From positions 1 through 20,262 of the forward strand of contig CAZMFZ010000069.1 of assembly GCA_964565665.1 (NCBI GenBank): a stretch of DNA of 20,262 nt, in the 5' to 3' direction. The DNA is from CAZMFZ01 sp964565665 (GTDB taxonomy: Bacteria > Bacteroidota > Bacteroidia > Cytophagales > UBA9547). The notes below the pieces were generated by a model. That model had not been told where the DNA came from and did not search any database. It saw nothing but the letters and a program-made list of their open reading frames with translations. A program made the translations under genes and the position numbers. Below are positions 17,071 through 20,262 of this stretch, one piece after another; positions within the stretch are counted from its first letter, which is position 1; each line of letters starts with the position of its first letter.

Positions 17071-20013
17071 TTGGCAAACGAGCAAGAATACATTGAAGTT
17101 TACGGAGCAAGAGAGAATAATCTCAAAAATATTGACATCAAAATTCCGAGAAATAAGCTGGTTGTTATTACTGGTGTAAGCGGAAGTGGCAAATCTTCGC
17201 TGGCTTTCGACACTATTTATGCAGAAGGGCAAAGACGTTACATGGAAAGTTTTTCTGCCTATGCCCGAGCGTTTATTGGCAATATGGAGCGACCAGATGT
17301 AGATAAAATTGAAGGGCTGAGTCCCGTTATTTCCATTGAACAGAAAACTACAGGCCGCAATCCACGCTCAACCGTTGGCACAGTTACTGAAATTTACGAT
17401 TTCTTGCGGTTATTTTATGCTAGGGCGGGCGAGGCTTATTCCTACCTCACTGGCAATAAGATGGAACGCCAAACAGAAGACCAAATCATAAATCATATCA
17501 TCGCCAACTTTGATGGGCAAAAAATCACACTACTTGCTCCAATAGTAAAAGGTAGAAAAGGGCATTACCGTGAAGACTTTCAGAAAATAAAAAAAATGGG
17601 CTTTCCCAAAGCGCGGGTAGATGGAGAAATAATAGAAATTGAGGCCAAAACTGAGGTAGATCGCTACAAAATACATGATATTGAAGTAGTGGTAGACCGC
17701 ATTATTCCAAAAGAAGAAGACAGATACCGCATTACTCAATCTGTAAAAACTTGTCTAAATTTGGGAAAAGGAGTGATGATGGTTGCCCCATCCCCAGCCC
17801 TTCCCCGAAGGGGAAGGGAGACCTCCAATTCGAACGGTACTGAAAAGGCAAGCGTTTTAAATGCAGAAAATCAAGTTTCGGACACTTCCCTCCCCCTCGG
17901 GGAGGGTCAGGGTGGGGCTATCTTTCATTTTTCAAAATATTTGATGGATCCGCAAACAGGCTTAGCTTATGATGAGCCTGCGCCCAATATGTTTTCCTTC
18001 AATTCGCCTTACGGCTGGTGTACTACGTGCGAAGGTTTGGGGGTAATTCAGAATATTTCCGAAGACACTGTTATTCCAGACAAAAACCTGAGTATTAGCC
18101 GCGGAGGCATATTGCCTTTAGGCGAATACCGCGATGTGTGGATATTCAATATCATTGATTCTATACTCAAATTAAAAAAGCAATCGGTTTCTACGGCCAT
18201 TAAAGATTTGCCAAAAGAAGTGATGCAAATTATTCTTTATGGCTCCGATGAAATATTTAAAGTAAAAAGTAAAACTTATGAAGGCGAAAGCTGGAATAGT
18301 AAATTTGAGGGCATAATTCATTGGCTGAAAAGACAACAAATTGAAGGTTCTGACAAAATACAAGATTGGATTCGAGAATTTGCCAAAGAAGAACAATGTC
18401 CCGATTGCAAAGGACAACGATTAAAAAAGGAAACTTTGCATTTCAAAATTGATAAAAAAAATATTTCTGAAATAGCCAACCTCAATATGAGGCAGCTAAG
18501 CTGTTGGTTTGATAATTTGGAAGGCAGATTAACAGATAAGCAAAATGCGATTGGCATGGAAATTATCAAAGAACTAAGAAAACGCATTGGTTTTTTATTA
18601 GATGTGGGGCTAGATTATCTGACTTTAGATCGTCCTATTCGCACGCTTTCTGGTGGAGAGTCGCAAAGAATAAGGTTGGCAACACAAGTAGGAACGCAAT
18701 TGGTAGGTGTGCTTTATATACTAGACGAACCAAGTATTGGACTGCACCAAAGAGATAATGAGAAACTCATTAATTCGCTGAAAAAGCTGCGAGATTTGGG
18801 CAATTCTGTAATAGTAGTTGAGCATGATAAAGACATGATGCTGGCTGCAGATTATTTGATAGATATAGGGCCAGGAGCTGGAAGGCATGGCGGTACTGTG
18901 GTTGGTGAAGGCCTACCTGCAAAATTTCTAAAGAATAACTCTAAAACAGCTCAATATTTATCTAATCAAATTAAAATAAATGTACCTACTCGTAAACTTG
19001 GCAAAGAGCAGAAATACCTTTCATTAAAAGGTGCAAAAGGTCATAACCTGAAAAATGTAACACTGAATATTCCACTTGGCAAAATGGTGTGTGTAACTGG
19101 TGTTTCAGGAAGTGGGAAATCAACTCTGATTCACGAGACTTTATTTCCTATTTTAAATAAGTATTTTTTTAATGCCAAGGCCGAGCCTCTCAAAAATGAT
19201 GGTTTGGATGGATTAGATAATATAGATAAAGTAATAGAAATTGACCAGTCTCCTATTGGTCGGACACCACGTTCCAACCCTGCTACCTATACCGGCACGT
19301 TTACAGATATTCGAAATCTGTTTTCGCAAATGAACGAATCGAAAATACGAGGGTACAGCACAGGGCGATTTTCATTCAATGTGAAAGGAGGCAGATGCGA
19401 AACATGCGAAGGTGCGGGAATTCGCAAAATAGAAATGGAATTTTTGCCAGATGTATATGTACAATGCGAAACTTGTAAGGGCAAACGCTACAATCGTGAA
19501 ACGCTTGAAATCAGATTTAAAGGAAAATCTATTTCCGATGTGCTGGATATGACGGTAGAGCAGGCAGCCGAATTCTTTGAAAATCAACCCAAAATTGGGC
19601 GATATGTCCGCACATTAAATGATGTGGGCTTGGGCTACATCACATTAGGTCAACATGCAACTACGCTTTCGGGTGGTGAAGCCCAACGTGTGAAATTGGC
19701 CACCGAGCTTGCCAAAAAAGATACTGGGAAAACACTTTATATTTTAGATGAACCAACCACAGGTTTGCATTTTCAAGACATTATGCACTTGATGGATGTT
19801 TTAAATAAACTAGTGGAAAAAGGGAATACTGTTTTGATAATAGAACACAATATGGATGTGATAAAATCAGCCGATTGGGTGATAGATATTGGCCCTGAAA
19901 GCGGAGATAAAGGCGGAGAAATAGTAGTGGAAGGAACGCCTGAAACGGTTTCAAAAAACACCAAAAGCCATACGGGCAGATTTATAAAGAAGGAATTGGC
20001 GCTTGATAAATAA
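17071..20013 (+). CDS. uvrA: Excinuclease ABC subunit A (UvrA)
   Basis: The 980-residue protein is the DNA-damage recognition ATPase of nucleotide excision repair, acting with UvrB and UvrC. It has two ABC modules: Walker A GVSGSGKSS (35-43) and signature LSGGESQRI (about 527); second Walker A GVSGSGKST (about 676) and signature LSGGEAQRV (about 867). Zinc-finger cysteine pairs are CTTCEG (about 317) with CPDCKG (about 442), and CETCEG (about 776) with CETCKG (about 799). The start is TTG at 17071: an in-frame stop lies at 17056-17058 and no ATG occurs before conserved sequence. Residues 239-283 are encoded by an inserted GC-rich inverted-repeat element that keeps the frame, in a variable loop before IFHFSKYL. 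All catalytic motifs remain, so the protein is probably functional. Confidence 0.97.
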   Translation: MANEQEYIEVYGARENNLKNIDIKIPRNKLVVITGVSGSGKSSLAFDTIYAEGQRRYMESFSAYARAFIGNMERPDVDKIEGLSPVISIEQKTTGRNPRSTVGTVTEIYDFLRLFYARAGEAYSYLTGNKMERQTEDQIINHIIANFDGQKITLLAPIVKGRKGHYREDFQKIKKMGFPKARVDGEIIEIEAKTEVDRYKIHDIEVVVDRIIPKEEDRYRITQSVKTCLNLGKGVMMVAPSPALPRRGRETSNSNGTEKASVLNAENQVSDTSLPLGEGQGGAIFHFSKYLMDPQTGLAYDEPAPNMFSFNSPYGWCTTCEGLGVIQNISEDTVIPDKNLSISRGGILPLGEYRDVWIFNIIDSILKLKKQSVSTAIKDLPKEVMQIILYGSDEIFKVKSKTYEGESWNSKFEGIIHWLKRQQIEGSDKIQDWIREFAKEEQCPDCKGQRLKKETLHFKIDKKNISEIANLNMRQLSCWFDNLEGRLTDKQNAIGMEIIKELRKRIGFLLDVGLDYLTLDRPIRTLSGGESQRIRLATQVGTQLVGVLYILDEPSIGLHQRDNEKLINSLKKLRDLGNSVIVVEHDKDMMLAADYLIDIGPGAGRHGGTVVGEGLPAKFLKNNSKTAQYLSNQIKINVPTRKLGKEQKYLSLKGAKGHNLKNVTLNIPLGKMVCVTGVSGSGKSTLIHETLFPILNKYFFNAKAEPLKNDGLDGLDNIDKVIEIDQSPIGRTPRSNPATYTGTFTDIRNLFSQMNESKIRGYSTGRFSFNVKGGRCETCEGAGIRKIEMEFLPDVYVQCETCKGKRYNRETLEIRFKGKSISDVLDMTVEQAAEFFENQPKIGRYVRTLNDVGLGYITLGQHATTLSGGEAQRVKLATELAKKDTGKTLYILDEPTTGLHFQDIMHLMDVLNKLVEKGNTVLIIEHNMDVIKSADWVIDIGPESGDKGGEIVVEGTPETVSKNTKSHTGRFIKKELALDK
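17785..17918. repeat. Paired REP-like inverted repeat inserted in frame within uvrA
   Basis: The 134-nt element begins GCCCCA (17785) and ends TGGGGC (17918). Each end contains a GC-rich hairpin: CCCTTCCCC-GAA-GGGGAAGGG (17798-17818) and CCCTCCCC-CTC-GGGGAGGG (17888-17906). The two outer ends are imperfect reverse complements of each other, so the whole is a large inverted pair (BIME-like). The composition contrasts sharply with the AT-rich gene around it. Translation gives the peptides APSPALPRRGRE and SLPLGEGQGG, which I recognise as the usual read-through products of this repeat type. REP elements are typically moved by RAYT (IS200-like Y1) transposases; none is in the window. Confidence 0.88.
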
Positions 20014-20094
20014 AAAAGTGACTAGAATTTCAAAATGTATACTTTCATAAAATGAAATCTTGATTGACAGCATAAAATTATTATCTAAATTTAT

Positions 20095-20262
20095 ATGAAA
20101 TATGTAGATGTAACTAACGATATTGCTTTTAGGAAAATTTTTGGAAATGAGAATAAAAAGATTTCTCTAATTTCATTCCTAAATGCTGTGATAAATTTCC
20201 CGAATGGAAATAAGGTGGTGGATGTTGAAATTCTCAATCCATATCAACTTTCTAAACTATCC
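20095..20262 (+). CDS. Rpn-family / PD-(D/E)XK nuclease transposase-like protein (3' end outside the window)
   Basis: The ATG at 20095 opens a frame of 56 codons to the window edge: MKYVDVTNDIAFRKIFGNEN, then LISFLNAVINFP and VVDVEILNPYQ. This N-terminal pattern (NDIAFRKIFG, FLNAVL-like, VEILNPY) is typical of Rpn / PDDEXK_2 proteins, nuclease-fold proteins once annotated as transposases and linked to recombination. The catalytic residues lie beyond the window, so activity cannot be judged. Such genes are often multicopy in Bacteroidota. It lies 81 bp after uvrA with no strong terminator between. Confidence 0.8.
   Translation, partial: MKYVDVTNDIAFRKIFGNENKKISLISFLNAVINFPNGNKVVDVEILNPYQLSKLS

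Noticed and set aside
17785..17918. CRISPR array or intrinsic terminator inside uvrA
   Set aside because: There are only two imperfect, inverted GC-rich units with no repeated spacer pattern and no T-tract, and the frame stays open through it.
20041..20056. Terminator after uvrA (TTTCAT-AAA-ATGAAA)
   Set aside because: The stem is only six AT-rich pairs with no T-tract, so it is not convincing.

Overview
The window is AT-rich chromosomal DNA that most likely comes from a Bacteroidota bacterium. Pointers are a TonB-dependent receptor with an N-terminal carboxypeptidase-regulatory-like domain, a SpoIIE-type phosphatase ending in the SDGFPDQFGG style, an acyl-lipid desaturase of the QxxHH class, weak or absent Shine-Dalgarno sequences, and a GC-rich REP-like repeat of a type I associate with this phylum. 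No rRNA, tRNA or CRISPR array was seen. Ten Ns at 7009-7018 mark an assembly gap inside a gene.

Region 1 (1-9061, + strand) is the most interesting part. It is a head-to-tail gene set: a membrane-anchored GAF protein; a membrane HAMP-GAF-PAS-PAS-SpoIIE phosphatase (SiaA-like); a SiaB-family kinase; a SiaC/DUF1987 protein with the phosphorylatable Thr motif; a large ABCG-like exporter with unusual N-terminal regulatory domains (TerB-like, then FHA-like); a lipoprotein; and a small secreted Cys-containing protein. A strong Rho-independent terminator (9028-9061) ends the set. The first three partner-switch genes match the Pseudomonas SiaA-SiaB-SiaC module, but no SiaD diguanylate cyclase is present. 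My inference is that the switch may control the exporter and its envelope partners instead. A terminator-like hairpin with an alternative pairing arm lies between siaC and the exporter gene.

Region 2 (9218-11752) holds housekeeping genes: a TerC-family membrane protein (+) convergent with recR (-), then a divergent YicC/YloC-family RNase gene (+) that ends at a hairpin terminator.

Region 3 (11763-14198, - strand) holds a fatty acid desaturase followed 51 bp later by a stand-alone heme-copper-oxidase subunit III-like protein. After a 294-bp non-coding stretch comes a small DoxX-family membrane protein.

Region 4 (14468-20262, + strand) holds a TonB-dependent receptor and then uvrA, both apparently starting at TTG. 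The uvrA gene carries an in-frame 134-nt paired inverted repeat that is translated into an extra peptide loop. The window ends inside a gene for an Rpn/PD-(D/E)XK-type transposase-like nuclease.
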